DNA of 64,000 bases from contig NZ_WJIF01000007.1 of the NCBI RefSeq assembly GCF_009647605.1, positions 1-64,000 on the forward strand. The letters run 5' to 3'. This document shows positions 51,968-61,424 of this stretch, piece after piece. The notes beneath the pieces were generated by a model that searched no databases, had not been told where the DNA came from, and saw only the letters and a program-made list of their open reading frames with translations. This DNA is from Agromyces agglutinans (GTDB lineage: Bacteria; Actinomycetota; Actinomycetes; Actinomycetales; Microbacteriaceae). How positions within the stretch are numbered: the first letter of the stretch is position 1; each line of letters begins with the position of its first letter. Both the position numbers and the translations under genes were made by a program.

Positions 51968-52852
51968 TCATGGTTCGCGTTCGTGCGGGACCGGTCGGCG
52001 TGCCGGCCCCGTGTACGTGTAGCCGATGCGCTTGGGCACCGGGCCCTTGATGCGGCCGCCCTGCGACATCTGCTCGACGGCGTGGGCGAGGATGCCCACC
52101 GAGCGCGCGAGGATGAAGACGCCGCGCCCGAGCTCGGGGGTCAGCCCGAGTTCGCAGTAGATGATCGCCGTGACGCCGTCGACGTTCATGGGGATGCGCT
52201 CGGCGCGGCCGGCGCTGATCGCGTCTTCGACCGCACGCCCGATCGCCGCGAAGCGGCCGTCGATCACGCCGTCGGATGCCGCGTCGTCGACGAGCGAGAG
52301 CAGTCGCGGCGTGCGCGGGTCGAGCGGGTGGAACCGGTGGCCGAACCCGGGGAAGTACCGCACGCCCGCGTCGCGGTGGCGCTGGAGGACGAGGGCGGTC
52401 GCCTCGCCGACCTCGTCCGAGCGGCCGAGTTCGGCGTCGATCTCGAGGTACAACTCCATGCACTGCTGGCCGGGCCCGCCGTGCACGTCGCCGAGCACGT
52501 TGATCGCCGACGCCATCGCACCGTTGACCGGCACCCCGCAGGTCGTCGCCATCCGGGCGATCGCGATGGAGGGTGCCTGGGGGCCGTGATCGACGGATGC
52601 CACGAGTGCGGCCTCGAACAGCTCGGTCTCCGCGCGCGAAGGCAGTTCGCCTCGGAGCATCAGCCAGATCGCATCGACGAAGCCGACGGTGCCGATGAGC
52701 TCCTGGATGGGGTACCCACGCAGCGCGATCTCGCCGGGGCTGATGTCGATGAGGTCGGTGCGCCACCATCCGCGCGCCTCGTCGACGAGGTCCTGCGCGG
52801 GCTCGCCCGTCACCGGATCGGCCCCGTCGCCGCGGTCGGCCGGCGCGCTCAC
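51968..52852 (-). CDS. Citrate synthase-like protein (citryl-CoA-lyase-type)
   Basis: 294 residues from GTG 52852, its start overlapping the aldehyde dehydrogenase stop by four bases. Short compared with citrate synthase (about 370-430). The triad is present: His in GDVHGGPGQQ, His in PGFGHRFHPLDPR, and Asp in NVDGVTAIIY. The N-terminus has ISPGEIALRGYPIQELIG. Short family members cleave citryl-CoA or related (3S)-hydroxyacyl-CoAs, or condense acetyl-CoA with 2-oxo acids. In this operon it probably acts on a CoA thioester made by the aldehyde dehydrogenase. Confidence 0.85.
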   Translation of the reverse strand: MSAPADRGDGADPVTGEPAQDLVDEARGWWRTDLIDISPGEIALRGYPIQELIGTVGFVDAIWLMLRGELPSRAETELFEAALVASVDHGPQAPSIAIARMATTCGVPVNGAMASAINVLGDVHGGPGQQCMELYLEIDAELGRSDEVGEATALVLQRHRDAGVRYFPGFGHRFHPLDPRTPRLLSLVDDAASDGVIDGRFAAIGRAVEDAISAGRAERIPMNVDGVTAIIYCELGLTPELGRGVFILARSVGILAHAVEQMSQGGRIKGPVPKRIGYTYTGPARRPVPHEREP

Positions 52853-54294
52853 GGCGCGGCCATGGCGTCGGCCGACTCGAGCGCCGCATCGTAGAACTCC
52901 CCGAACAGCTCCTCGTCGGACGGGCGATCCTCGGCGATGATGCGCGAGACCCACGTCGTGTTGAGGTAGTGCCTGAGCGAGACGTTCTCGGAGGTGATGT
53001 TGCCGCCCCAGGTGCCGCAGCCCATCGACGAGGTCATCGGCATGCCGTTCGTGAACGATCCGGCGTTCGCCTTCGAGTTCGGCTGGCGGACCATGATGCG
53101 CGACACCGGCATGTGCCGGGCGAAGTAGTCGATGTGCGCGTCGTCGGTCGACGCGATGCCGCACGAGTGGCCCTTGCCGCCGATGTCGTAGAGCCGCTTG
53201 GCCAGTTCGACGCCGTCCTCGAAGCCGCCCTCGTAGGCGTGCACGGCCATGAGGGTCGTGAGCTTCTCCTTGCAGAACTGGCGATCCTCGCCGATGCCGT
53301 CGCCCTCGACGACGATGAACCGGCTCGCCTCGGGGATCTCGAATCCCGCCGCGGCCGCGAGCGCCTGCGGCGAGACCGCCACGGTGTCCGGCAGGCGATG
53401 CCCGTCGGCATCCCACATCACCGCCTGGAGCGCCGCGCGCTGGTCGGCCGTCGCGAGGTACCCGCCCTCCGCCTGCAGGGCGTCGAGCATGTCGCGGTAC
53501 CTCGCCGCCGGCACGATCACGTTGCCGTCGGCGGAGCATCCCGAACCGAAGTCCGAGGTCTTCGAGAGCATGCAGTTGCGAGCCGTCTCCCGGAGGTCGG
53601 CGGTCTCGTCGACGAACTCGGTCGCATTGCCCGCACCCACGCCGTACGCGGGCGTTCCCGAGCTGTACGCCGCGCGCACGAGCCCCTGGCCGCCCGTGGC
53701 GATCACGAGGTCGGAGCGCCGCATGATCTCCTGGCTCGCCGTGAGGCTCGGCAGCGTGATGCACTGCAGGATGTCGGCCGGGGCGCCCTCCGCCTCGAGG
53801 GCCTCGCGCATGAGGCGGACCGTCTCGAGGGTCGTGCGCCTGGACCGCGGGTGCGGCGAGAACACCACGACGTCGCGCGCCTTGATGGCGTAGATCGCGT
53901 TCCCCGCGGGCGTGAGATCCGGATTGGTCGTGGGGACGACGCATCCGATGACGCCGACGGGCTTGCCGTACTTGACGAGCCCCTTCTCGATGTCCTCCTC
54001 GATCACGCCGACCGACGGGCTGCGCAGCGCGTCGCGCAGGACGCCCCGGATCTTCATGCGCTTGTTCATGCGGCTGCCGAAGTCGCCGAGGCCGGACTCC
54101 TCGATGCCCATCTCGACCAGCCGGTGGAACGCCGACCGGTTCGCCACCGCCCAGGCGACGGCCCGGATCAACCGGTCGACGCGGGCCTGGTCGTACGTCT
54201 CGATGACGGCGAGCGCGGCTCGCGCGCGGGCGAACACGTCATCGAGCTCCGCCTCCTGTTCGGGCGACAGGGGTTTGGATGCTGAAGCGGCCAT
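52849..54294 (-). CDS. CoA-acylating aldehyde dehydrogenase (SauS/EutE-like)
   Basis: 481 residues. It has the long N-terminal helix part (EAELDDVFARARAALAVIETYDQARVDRLI), VGVIGCVVPTTNPDLTPAGNAIYAIKARDVVVFSPHPRS, TGGQGLVRAAYSSGTPAYGVGAGN, and the catalytic Cys in SDFGSGCSADGN; KGHSCGIAST and the Arg-rich C-terminus follow. This pattern is that of acetaldehyde/sulfoacetaldehyde-type acylating dehydrogenases, which turn an aldehyde, CoA and NAD(P)+ into acyl-CoA. First gene of the minus-strand operon; see the promoter at 54333-54362. Confidence 0.92.
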   Translation of the reverse strand: MAASASKPLSPEQEAELDDVFARARAALAVIETYDQARVDRLIRAVAWAVANRSAFHRLVEMGIEESGLGDFGSRMNKRMKIRGVLRDALRSPSVGVIEEDIEKGLVKYGKPVGVIGCVVPTTNPDLTPAGNAIYAIKARDVVVFSPHPRSRRTTLETVRLMREALEAEGAPADILQCITLPSLTASQEIMRRSDLVIATGGQGLVRAAYSSGTPAYGVGAGNATEFVDETADLRETARNCMLSKTSDFGSGCSADGNVIVPAARYRDMLDALQAEGGYLATADQRAALQAVMWDADGHRLPDTVAVSPQALAAAAGFEIPEASRFIVVEGDGIGEDRQFCKEKLTTLMAVHAYEGGFEDGVELAKRLYDIGGKGHSCGIASTDDAHIDYFARHMPVSRIMVRQPNSKANAGSFTNGMPMTSSMGCGTWGGNITSENVSLRHYLNTTWVSRIIAEDRPSDEELFGEFYDAALESADAMAAP

Positions 54295-54332
54295 GACAAC
54301 TCCGTCCGTGGGCGATGGTGCCGACTGTCCGC

Positions 54333-54362
54333 ATGCTAGGCAGACGCCGCGACCGCCGACAA
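54333..54362 (-). promoter_or_regulatory. Promoter of the aldehyde-dehydrogenase operon
   Basis: On the minus strand TTGTCG (-35, 54357-54362), 18 bases, then TAGCAT (-10, 54333-54338), 39 bases before the ATG. The IclR-type dyad at 54368-54385 lies directly upstream of the -35 box, a position typical for an activator. Confidence 0.55.
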
Positions 54363-54367
54363 AGCGT

Positions 54368-54385
54368 GTCCCATTGGGCAGAAAC
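54368..54385. promoter_or_regulatory. IclR-type dyad, copy 1
   Basis: GTCCCATTGGGCAGAAAC, preceded by GC-GT, shares 12 identical bases (GCGTGTCCCATT) with copy 2 at 57303. It also holds the small palindrome CCCATTGGG. It lies in the divergent region between the aldehyde dehydrogenase operon and the PQQ dehydrogenase gene. CGGCGAGACG, the other half of the dyad as seen in copy 2, follows at 54391-54400. Confidence 0.6.
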
Positions 54386-54452
54386 GGTGCCGGCGAGACG
54401 ATGCCGCGCGCCTCCCGGCGGATGCGGTTGTACCACTCGGTGGGCCGCGCGG

Positions 54453-54481
54453 TTGTCCGCTCCGCACCGCGGGGTTAGCGT
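54453..54481 (+). promoter_or_regulatory. Promoter of the PQQ dehydrogenase gene
   Basis: TTGTCC (54453-54458), 17 bases, TAGCGT (54476-54481). The leader to ATG 54546 is about 58 bases and contains GAGGAG (about 54533-54538) as ribosome site. Confidence 0.55.
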
Positions 54482-54545
54482 CCGAGCGCCGGGAGGGCGC
54501 GAGTCCATCCGGCGCCGGATCAACGACGATCGAGGAGTCATAGGG

Positions 54546-57238
54546 ATGCGCACACGACTGACCACGAGGTTGGGCGTCGCCGGGATCGGGGCACTGCTGG
54601 TGCTCTCCGTGACCGCGTCGCCCGCATACGGGCAGGTGGGATCGGCCGAGCCGGTCCCGCCCGCGGGCCTGACCGGCCTCGAGCCGACGGGGGCGGACAT
54701 GCCGACCGTCGGCGGCAACCTCGGCAACCAGCACTATTCGGGACTGACGCAGATCACGAAGGAGAACCTGCCGGAGCTCGCGCCCGTGTGGCGGACGCAC
54801 GTCTCCGCGGTCGCGCCGGCATCCGATGACACGGGCCAGCAGACGACCCCGATCGTCGTCGACGGCGTGATCTACCTCGACACGCCGAGCGGCGGGGTGA
54901 TCGCGGTGGACGGGGCGTCGGGTGCGCCGATCTGGAAGTGGGAGAACGACGTCTACGGCCTCTCCGGCACGCGCCGCGGCGTCTCGGCCGGCGACGGCAG
55001 GATCTTCACCCTCGCGGGCGACAACCACGTCGTCGCCCTCGACGCCGCGACGGGCGAGGAGGTCTGGGCAGTGCAGCCCGCCGGCCCGAGGGCGAGGACC
55101 TCGGGCGCGTCGGCAAGGTCGCGACCGTGTACTTCGACGGCATCGTGTACGCGCACGCCGCCGACGGCGACCGCGGGGCCGTGGTCGCGCTCGATGCGAC
55201 CGACGGCTCCTACCTCTGGCACTTCTTCGGCGGGCCCAAGCGCGGCCAGCAGTTCACGGGCGTCGACGGCGTCACGTTCGACGCGTCGGCGACGTGGGGG
55301 CCGGTGCTGCCCGACGGCACCGACTGCGCCGAGGAGGGCGGTGCGACGTCGTGGATGCACGGCGCCGTGGACCCCGAGCTCGGCATGTACTACATGACCT
55401 TCGGCAACGCGCGCAGCTGCACCTCCTCGCAGAACGGGTCGCTGCGGCCCGGTGACAACCTCTTCTCGAGCACGATGGTCGCCGTCGACGCCGCGACCGG
55501 CGACTACAAGTGGCACTACCAGTCCATCCGGCACGACGTGTGGGACATGGACAACGTGCACCCGCCGACCCTGGCCGACATCGAGGTCGGCGGCGAGGAG
55601 CGGAAGGTCGTGTTCTACGGCAGCAAGTCGGGCCACCAGTTCGTGCTCGACCGCACGAACGGCCAGCCCGTGCTGCCCGTGGTCGACCAGGCCATGATCA
55701 CCGACTCGCGGCAGAACCACGCGACGACCCAGCCGTTCCCCGAGACCCGGCTGCTGCCGGAGTGCCTCGTCTGGGAGAAGCTCGATCCGGCGAACATCCC
55801 CGGCGATCCGTGGCGCGGCGTGCCGAACTACAACGGCTACCAGCCCGACGCCGAGGGTGACCTCGTGTTCGACCCGGACAGCTACGTCGCCGTCGACGAG
55901 CCGTTCCTCACCTACCCCGACGGGCACCCCTCGGGCCACCGCGAGGGCTGCATGTACGACCCGCAGTGGGATGTGCCGATCCTGTCGACCACCAGCCAGA
56001 ACGGCGGCGGCGACTGGTCGAACCACTCGTACAGCCACAGCACGAACCTCGTGTACTTCCCCTACGGCACGAACCCCGTGGCGCACTACAACGGCGCATC
56101 CGCGAACGGGCTGCGGGCGATCGGCCAGTACCAGACGGGCGGCATCCTCGCGTACGACGCCTCGACGGGCGAGGTCGCGTGGACCAACCACCTCGGCACG
56201 GACATGTCGCACGGCCAGGGACCGCTCACCACGGCGTCCGACCTGCTGTTCGTCGGCCAGATCGGCGGTGAGCTGCTGGCGATGGATGCCACGGACGGCG
56301 ACGTGCTCTGGGACTTCCAGACCGGCTCGGGGATCGCGTCGGCTCCCGTCACCTACGAGGTCGACGGCGAGCAGTACGTGGCCGTGTTCGCGGCCGGGTC
56401 GACGAACCCGTACGGCGGGTCGGTCACGCAGGGCGACTCGCTCTGGGCGTTCAAGCTCGGCGGCACGTACACCACGGAGTCGGGCAGCCAGGAGGGGCCG
56501 GACACGGCGCCGCTGTCGATCCGCCGTCCGGTCGGAGGTGCGGCCGTCGAGGGCGAGACCGTCGGCAACACGGTGCTCCTCGCGCGATCCAGTCGCACCG
56601 CCGACACCGCGGCGGCGCGAGACAGCGTGTCGACGAACGGGATGCAGCCCACGCACCTGCGCGTGCCGGTCGGCACCACGGTGACCTTCCGCAATCCCGG
56701 AGCCGAGACGTTCCCGGGCTTCCCCAACCTGAAGCCGCACTGCGCGACGCAGTTCTTCGAGGGCGAGTTCAACGTCGAGCTGCAACCGGGAGAGACGTAC
56801 GAGCACACCTTCGACCGTGCCGGCGAGTACTTCTTCAACGACTGCACCGACCCGCGGCCGACGGGCAAGATCGAGGTCTACCTGGAGCCGCAGGACCAAC
56901 CGGGCGCACTCCGGTTCACGCCGTCACGGCTCGAACTCGGTTCGGACACGGGCCTGTTCACCGGCGTCGACGGCACCGTCTCGGCGCACTTCGAGCTGCC
57001 GCCGGGGTACCGGTACGACGGCGGCGCGGTGCTGCTCGCCCCGCTCTCGGCGACGCCCGTCGAGGCATCCAAGGTGACGGCGAACAAGAACCGCGCCATC
57101 GTCAGGTTCGACGCCGCGGACGTCGACAACAACGTGCCCGAGGGCGAGACGACCCTCACCGTGCGCTTGGAGGTGCTGAACCCCGACGGAGTCCAGGAGC
57201 AGCTCGTCTCGAGTGCGACGGTGACCGTCGTCAAGTAG
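54546..57238 (+). pseudogene. PQQ-dependent dehydrogenase with cupredoxin-like C-terminal domain, broken by a frameshift
   Basis: Signal peptide at ATG 54546 (LGVAGIGALLVLSVTASPAYGQ), then the eight-bladed PQQ propeller. One base is missing at about 55088: the first frame gives DAATGEEVWAVQPAGP and then turns to nonsense, and the +2 frame goes on with EGEDLGRVGKVATVYFDG without a gap. Restored length is about 897 residues. The propeller motifs follow (HDVWDMDNVHPPTLADI; FYGSKSGHQFVLDRTNG; GGILAYDASTGEVAW). After it comes a cupredoxin-like domain (LRVPVGTTVTFRNPGAETFPG; CATQFFEGEF; CTDPRPTGKIEV) and a last beta domain (YRYDGGAVLLAP). It would oxidise an alcohol or polyol outside the membrane and pass electrons on. 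A sequencing error is a real possibility since both halves keep their codon bias and the gene has a promoter. Confidence 0.8.
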
Positions 57239-57302
57239 CCGTTCCGACCCGCAGCCGATCCGCCTCCGTCGTGCGCGACGGGGGCGGATCGGTGCGTGCG
57301 CC

Positions 57303-57327
57303 GCGTGTCCCATTCGGCGAGACTCGA
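57303..57327. promoter_or_regulatory. IclR-type dyad, copy 2
   Basis: The core GTCCCATTCGGCGAGAC (57307-57323) has the dyad GTCYC-N7-GRGAC. Twenty-two of 23 bases of 57304-57326 match those in front of the IclR gene at 62157-62179. It is followed at 57329-57334 by TTTGCA, which with CAGAGT (57352-57357) and a 17-base spacer forms a weak promoter for the TRAP genes. Confidence 0.65.
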
Positions 57328-57445
57328 CTTTGCACGCCCCCGATCGCAGTCCAGAGTCGCAGGGGCAGCGATGTGCGCGAGCACGCCCGAGCCCCGCATC
57401 AACAGAGAGGTTGACCATGCACGCTGAGTCCGCGGCGGTGACGCC

Positions 57446-58102
57446 ATGACCGACAGGGAACCCGGGCAGGAGCCCGAGGACGGCGGGTCGGACGAGCGCG
57501 ACCAGCCCACTCGCAAGGCCTCTGAGGCCGCTCTCGGCGATTCGATCTTCCCGCACACCGACACGTTCTACTCGGGGCCCGAGCTGAACAAGGGCGTGCC
57601 CGCCGACCCCCTGTTCATCCGGGTGCTCTCGCGCATCGAGATCACGATCGGCATCGCCCTCTTCGCCCTCATCGTCTTCGGCGTCATGTACCAGGTGCTC
57701 GGCCGGTACGTCCCGTCGATCGGCTGGGTCGGCGCCGGCGAGGTCGCCCTCATGTCGATGATCGCGATGACCTTCATCACGACCGGGTACCTCGTCGGTC
57801 GCAACGGCCACATCGTGCTCGAGATCTTCGACGAACTGCTCGCCGGACGACGGCTCTTCGTCGTCCTGCGGGTCGTCTCCGCGGTCATCATGGTCGCCAC
57901 GAGCCTCGCCCTCGCGTACGAGGCCTACGTGAAGATCGATGCCGAGTGGGGCCGGCTGAGCGCGGCGATGCACGTGCCGGTCGGCACCCTGTACCTGTTC
58001 GCGCTCGTCGGCTTCCTGTCGGCGGCGATCCACTCGGCCTTCAAGATCCCGTACGCGAACCGACCGGAGCGCAAGCTCGACATCAGCGAGATGGAAGGCT
58101 GA
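57446..58102 (+). CDS. dctQ: TRAP transporter small membrane subunit (DctQ)
   Basis: 218 residues from ATG 57446. Four hydrophobic segments (IEITIGIALFALIVFGVMYQVLGR; VALMSMIAMTFITTGYLV; LRVVSAVIMVATSLALAYEAY; VGTLYLFALVGFLSAAIHSAF) match DctQ. The N-terminal ~70 residues are acidic and hydrophilic, longer than usual. DctQ and DctM form the membrane part of a Na+- or H+-driven importer of organic acids. First gene of QMP order, with DctM two bases after its stop. Confidence 0.92.
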   Translation: MTDREPGQEPEDGGSDERDQPTRKASEAALGDSIFPHTDTFYSGPELNKGVPADPLFIRVLSRIEITIGIALFALIVFGVMYQVLGRYVPSIGWVGAGEVALMSMIAMTFITTGYLVGRNGHIVLEIFDELLAGRRLFVVLRVVSAVIMVATSLALAYEAYVKIDAEWGRLSAAMHVPVGTLYLFALVGFLSAAIHSAFKIPYANRPERKLDISEMEG

Positions 58103-58104
58103 CC

Positions 58105-59385
58105 TTGGACCTCTGGCTCTACATCCTGCTGTTCGTCGTCCTGCTCCTGCTGCGCGTGCCCGTCGCCTTCTCGATGATCGCGGCGAGCATGCTGTACTTC
58201 TACAGCCACAACCTCTCGGCGGGCTACGCGATCTCGTCCGTCGTGAACGGCATCAACAGCTTCCCGCTCCTCGCCGTGCCCCTGTTCATCTTCGTCGGCA
58301 CCGTCGCCAACCAGCTCGGCATCGCGACGCGCCTGTACGACCTCGCGCGCGCGGCCCTGCCCCGCCTCCGGGGCAACCTCGCCTACGTCAACCTCGGCAC
58401 CGCCATCGGGTTCTCCTGGATCAGCGGTTCGGCACTCGCCGATGCCGCCTCGACGAGCAAGGTGCAGATCCCGCAGATGCTCAAGGCGGGGTATCCCTAC
58501 GGGTTCTCGGCCGGCCTCACCGCGTCGGGTTCGCTCATGAGCACCGTCATGCCGCCGAGCATCCCGGCCGTGCTCTTCGCGGCGACCGCCTCGATCTCGA
58601 CCGGTGCCCTGTTCGCGGGCTCGATCATCCCGGCCATGCTCATGGCACTCGGGCTCGCCGCCTACGTATTCATCTGGGTGCGACGCCACCCCGATGTCGC
58701 GAAACGGCAGCCGTTCGTCGGATCGATGCTCGGCAAGGCGGCCGTCCGCGTGATCGGGCCCGCGATGCTGCCGGTCATCATCCTGGGCGGCATCTTCAGC
58801 GGCTGGTTCACCCCGACCGAGAGCGCGGGCATCGCCGCGGTCTACATGCTGGTCCTCGGCGCGATCTACCGCACGCTCACCTGGCGCGTGTTCTGGAACG
58901 CGGCCAAGGAGACGGTCGTCATCTCGGCCGGCATCCTGCTCATCCTCGGGGCATCCAACCTGATGGGACAGGTGCTCGCTCGCGAGCAGGTCTCGCGCAA
59001 CCTGGGCGAGTGGCTGACGGGATTCACCGACAATCCGATCGTGTTCCTGCTGATGCTGAACGTCCTGCTGATCCTGCTGGGCATCCCGCTCGAGGCGCCG
59101 CCCGTGATCCTGGTGCTCGTGCCCATCCTCATGCCGATCGTCGCGCAGTTCGGCATCGACCCGGTGCAGCTGGGTGTGATCATGATCCTGAACCTCATGA
59201 TCGGGTCGCTGACGCCACCGGTCGGCGCGGTCCTGTTCGTCGTCGGCTCCATCACCCGAAGGCCGATGGGAGAGCTGTTCCGCGGCATCCTGCCGTTCCT
59301 CATCCCCCTCGGCGTCGTGCTGCTGCTCCTGACGCTGTTCCCCGTGATCGTGACGAGCCTGCCGACGCTGCTCGGCCTGATGTAG
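58105..59385 (+). CDS. dctM: TRAP transporter large membrane subunit (DctM)
   Basis: 426 residues from TTG 58105, two bases after the dctQ stop with GGAAGG upstream. About 12 hydrophobic segments. Marks: LLLLRVPVAFSMIAASMLYF at the N-terminus, PLLAVPLFIFVGTVANQLGIATRLYDLARA, GSALADAASTSKVQIPQM, STVMPPSIPAVLF, GWFTPTESAGIAAVY, and MIGSLTPPVGAVLFV. The Ser/Asn/Asp-rich half-helices bind Na+ in related proteins. Confidence 0.95.
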   Translation: MDLWLYILLFVVLLLLRVPVAFSMIAASMLYFYSHNLSAGYAISSVVNGINSFPLLAVPLFIFVGTVANQLGIATRLYDLARAALPRLRGNLAYVNLGTAIGFSWISGSALADAASTSKVQIPQMLKAGYPYGFSAGLTASGSLMSTVMPPSIPAVLFAATASISTGALFAGSIIPAMLMALGLAAYVFIWVRRHPDVAKRQPFVGSMLGKAAVRVIGPAMLPVIILGGIFSGWFTPTESAGIAAVYMLVLGAIYRTLTWRVFWNAAKETVVISAGILLILGASNLMGQVLAREQVSRNLGEWLTGFTDNPIVFLLMLNVLLILLGIPLEAPPVILVLVPILMPIVAQFGIDPVQLGVIMILNLMIGSLTPPVGAVLFVVGSITRRPMGELFRGILPFLIPLGVVLLLLTLFPVIVTSLPTLLGLM

Positions 59386-59429
59386 CCGTGTTCCGGATGC
59401 CACGCCAGGCGCCTTCCGCGAGCGCACGC

Positions 59430-59451
59430 GTCCCGTTCCACTCGACGGGAC
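59430..59451. promoter_or_regulatory. IclR-type dyad, copy 3, before dctP
   Basis: GTCCCGT and ACGGGAC (59430-59436 and 59445-59451) form 7-base arms. The right part, GTTCCACTCGACGGGAC (59435-59451), matches copy 4 in 14 of 17 bases. It lies in the 142-base gap between dctM and dctP, 77 bases before the dctP start, so dctP may have its own regulated promoter. Confidence 0.5.
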
Positions 59452-59527
59452 ATCGCTAGGCGAACCGGTCGATCTCCGTCACAGTCGGACCTGCACGAGG
59501 ACGTGCACAGAACAAGAGGAGAGTCCC

Positions 59528-60583
59528 ATGAGCACAGCCCGCTCGACGCGCCGAGGCCTCATGGCCGCGTCGGTGCTCGCAGCATCCGCCCTCGTCGTCA
59601 CCGGCTGCGCCGGCGGCGGCGATCCCGAAGCGACCGACGATGCGGGCGCTTCGGAGAACAACCCCGTCACCCTCACCGTCGCGACGAGCCAGAACGAGCA
59701 GACGCCGAACTACTTCTGCGGCGTCGAACTGCTGCAGCAGCGGCTCGAGGACGCCGACATCGGCTTCACCGTCGAGCTCTACCCGGCGAGCCAGCTCGGA
59801 CCCGACGCGGACCGTTTCCCGCAGGTTCAGGCCGGTGACATCGACATCGACCTGCAGGGCGCATCCGCGCTCAGCGCCACGTACGAGCCGATCGGCGTCG
59901 TCGACGCCGCGTACGCGTTCAACGACGTCGAGCACGCGTTCCAGTGGATCGACGAGAGCTCGGAGGAGCTGTTCACCGGGTTCCACGAGGCCACCGGCGT
60001 CAACATCGTCGACGGCTGGTTCTTCGGCAACCGCACCTTCACGACCAAGGACGTCGAGGTGCACGGCCCCGATGACCTGGAGGGCGTGCCGATCCGCTTC
60101 CCGAACTCGCCGATCTTCCTCGCGAACGCGGAGGCGCTCGGCGTGACCAACCCCGTCTCGGTCGCCGTCGAGGAGGTGTACACGGCCCTCCAGCAGGGCA
60201 TCGCGGTGGGCCAGGAGAACCCGATCGTCGCGACGCGCTCGTCGAGCTACGACGAGGTCCTGAACACCGCGATCCTCAACGACCACAACGTCGGCATCCA
60301 CTGGATCCTCGTCAGCGACAAGACGTACGAGAAGATGAGCGAGGAGCAGACCGCACTGCTCGAGGAGACGATCCACGAGATCCGGCCCGAGAACCGCGAC
60401 TGCGTCGACGAGGCGACCGAGGAGATCCTCGACGAGTACCGCGCGAACGACGCATTCACCGTCGTCGAGCAGGAGGACATCGACATGGATGCCTTCATCA
60501 GCCAGGCCGAGGAGTTCTTCGAGGGCTACTTCACCGGTGAGAACCTCGCGGCGTACCAGGCCATCCGCGAGACCGCCGGCTGA
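59528..60583 (+). CDS. dctP: TRAP transporter solute-binding lipoprotein (DctP)
   Basis: 351 residues from ATG 59528, GAGGAGAG upstream. A lipoprotein signal with lipobox VTGC near residue 26 anchors it outside the membrane, unlike the soluble DctP of Gram-negatives. DctP fold marks: VTLTVATSQNEQTPN, DVQAGDIDIDLQGASAL, the substrate-binding Arg region GVPIRFPNSPIFLANAEALG (R in IRFP), VEEVYTALQQGIAVGQENP, and HNVGIHWILVSDKTYEKMSEEQ. The conserved Arg binds the carboxylate of the ligand. Last of the three transporter genes; a binding protein is often made in excess over the membrane parts. Confidence 0.95.
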   Translation: MSTARSTRRGLMAASVLAASALVVTGCAGGGDPEATDDAGASENNPVTLTVATSQNEQTPNYFCGVELLQQRLEDADIGFTVELYPASQLGPDADRFPQVQAGDIDIDLQGASALSATYEPIGVVDAAYAFNDVEHAFQWIDESSEELFTGFHEATGVNIVDGWFFGNRTFTTKDVEVHGPDDLEGVPIRFPNSPIFLANAEALGVTNPVSVAVEEVYTALQQGIAVGQENPIVATRSSSYDEVLNTAILNDHNVGIHWILVSDKTYEKMSEEQTALLEETIHEIRPENRDCVDEATEEILDEYRANDAFTVVEQEDIDMDAFISQAEEFFEGYFTGENLAAYQAIRETAG

Positions 60584-60612
60584 GTCCGGCGCAGCGCCGT
60601 CTCCGGCGCCGA

Positions 60613-60648
60613 CGAAGGGGGTGGGTGCCTGCGCACCCACCCCCTTCG
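60613..60648. terminator. Strong 16-bp bidirectional hairpin
   Basis: CGAAGGGGGTGGGTGC (60613-60628), loop CTGC, and the exact complement (60633-60648). It lies between dctP (ends 60583, plus) and the IclR gene (ends 60657, minus), so it stops both transcripts. Confidence 0.85.
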
Positions 60649-60656
60649 CGGTGCGG

Positions 60657-61421
60657 TCAGTGCAGGCCCTCGGCCGTCATCCGACGACCCAGGGTGAGCG
60701 CCGCGGTGCGCAGGGCCGGCGCCACCCGGTCGCGGAAGCCGTCCGAATCCGATCCCGACACGCCGATCGCGGCGATGGGCGCACCCGAGTGGCCGAGGAC
60801 CGGGCTCGCGGCGGACGCCCGGCCGGGCACGCCCTCCCCCGCCTCGGCGGCCACCCCGAGACGCCGCACCTCGGCCAGTTCGCGCCGGAGGGCGGGTGCA
60901 TCGACCCGGTGGGCCGACGTGCGCCGCTCGAGCGCTCGCTCGACCACGCGATCGACGACCTCGGGCGGCGAGAACGCCAGGATCGCCGTGCCGAGTGCGG
61001 TCGAGACCGCCGGAAGACGGCCGCCGATGCGCGCCGGCGGGGTGGATGCCTCCGCGCCGCGCACGAACGCGATGCAGACGACCTCGGCGCCCTCGAGGAT
61101 GGCGAGGCTCACCGTGTGCCCGGTCGCGTCGCGCAGGTCGGCCATCACGGGCAGGGCGACCCTGCGGAGCCGCCGCGGATGCTCCACGCCCTGGGCGAGC
61201 TCGAAGAGGCGGACGCCCAGGTAGAGCTTGCCGCCGTCGCGATCGAGGAACCGCTGCGTCACGAGATCGGCCGCGATCCTCGAGACGGTCGACTTCGGGA
61301 GGTTCGCACGCCGGGCCAGTTCGGAGACGCCGAGCCCCTCGTCATGCTCGCCGAAGGCCTCGAAGACGGCGGTGACCCGGTCGAGCACGCTGACCGAATC
61401 GGTCCAGTCGGCGGTGCGCAC
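60657..61421 (-). CDS. IclR-family regulator (second of a tandem pair)
   Basis: 254 residues from GTG 61421. Winged HTH: SVLDRVTAVFEAFGEHDEGLGVSELARRANLPKSTVSRIAADLVTQRF, with the NLPKSTVSRI recognition helix. The C-terminal effector domain has YLGVRLFELAQGV, RDATGHTVSLAILEGAEVVCIA, TALGTAILAFSP and GVPGRASAASPVLG, where IclR proteins bind aromatic or small carboxylic acids. It follows the first IclR gene after three bases. The two differ in sequence, so they may respond to different inducers. Confidence 0.93.
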   Translation of the reverse strand: MRTADWTDSVSVLDRVTAVFEAFGEHDEGLGVSELARRANLPKSTVSRIAADLVTQRFLDRDGGKLYLGVRLFELAQGVEHPRRLRRVALPVMADLRDATGHTVSLAILEGAEVVCIAFVRGAEASTPPARIGGRLPAVSTALGTAILAFSPPEVVDRVVERALERRTSAHRVDAPALRRELAEVRRLGVAAEAGEGVPGRASAASPVLGHSGAPIAAIGVSGSDSDGFRDRVAPALRTAALTLGRRMTAEGLH

Positions 61422-61424
61422 GGC

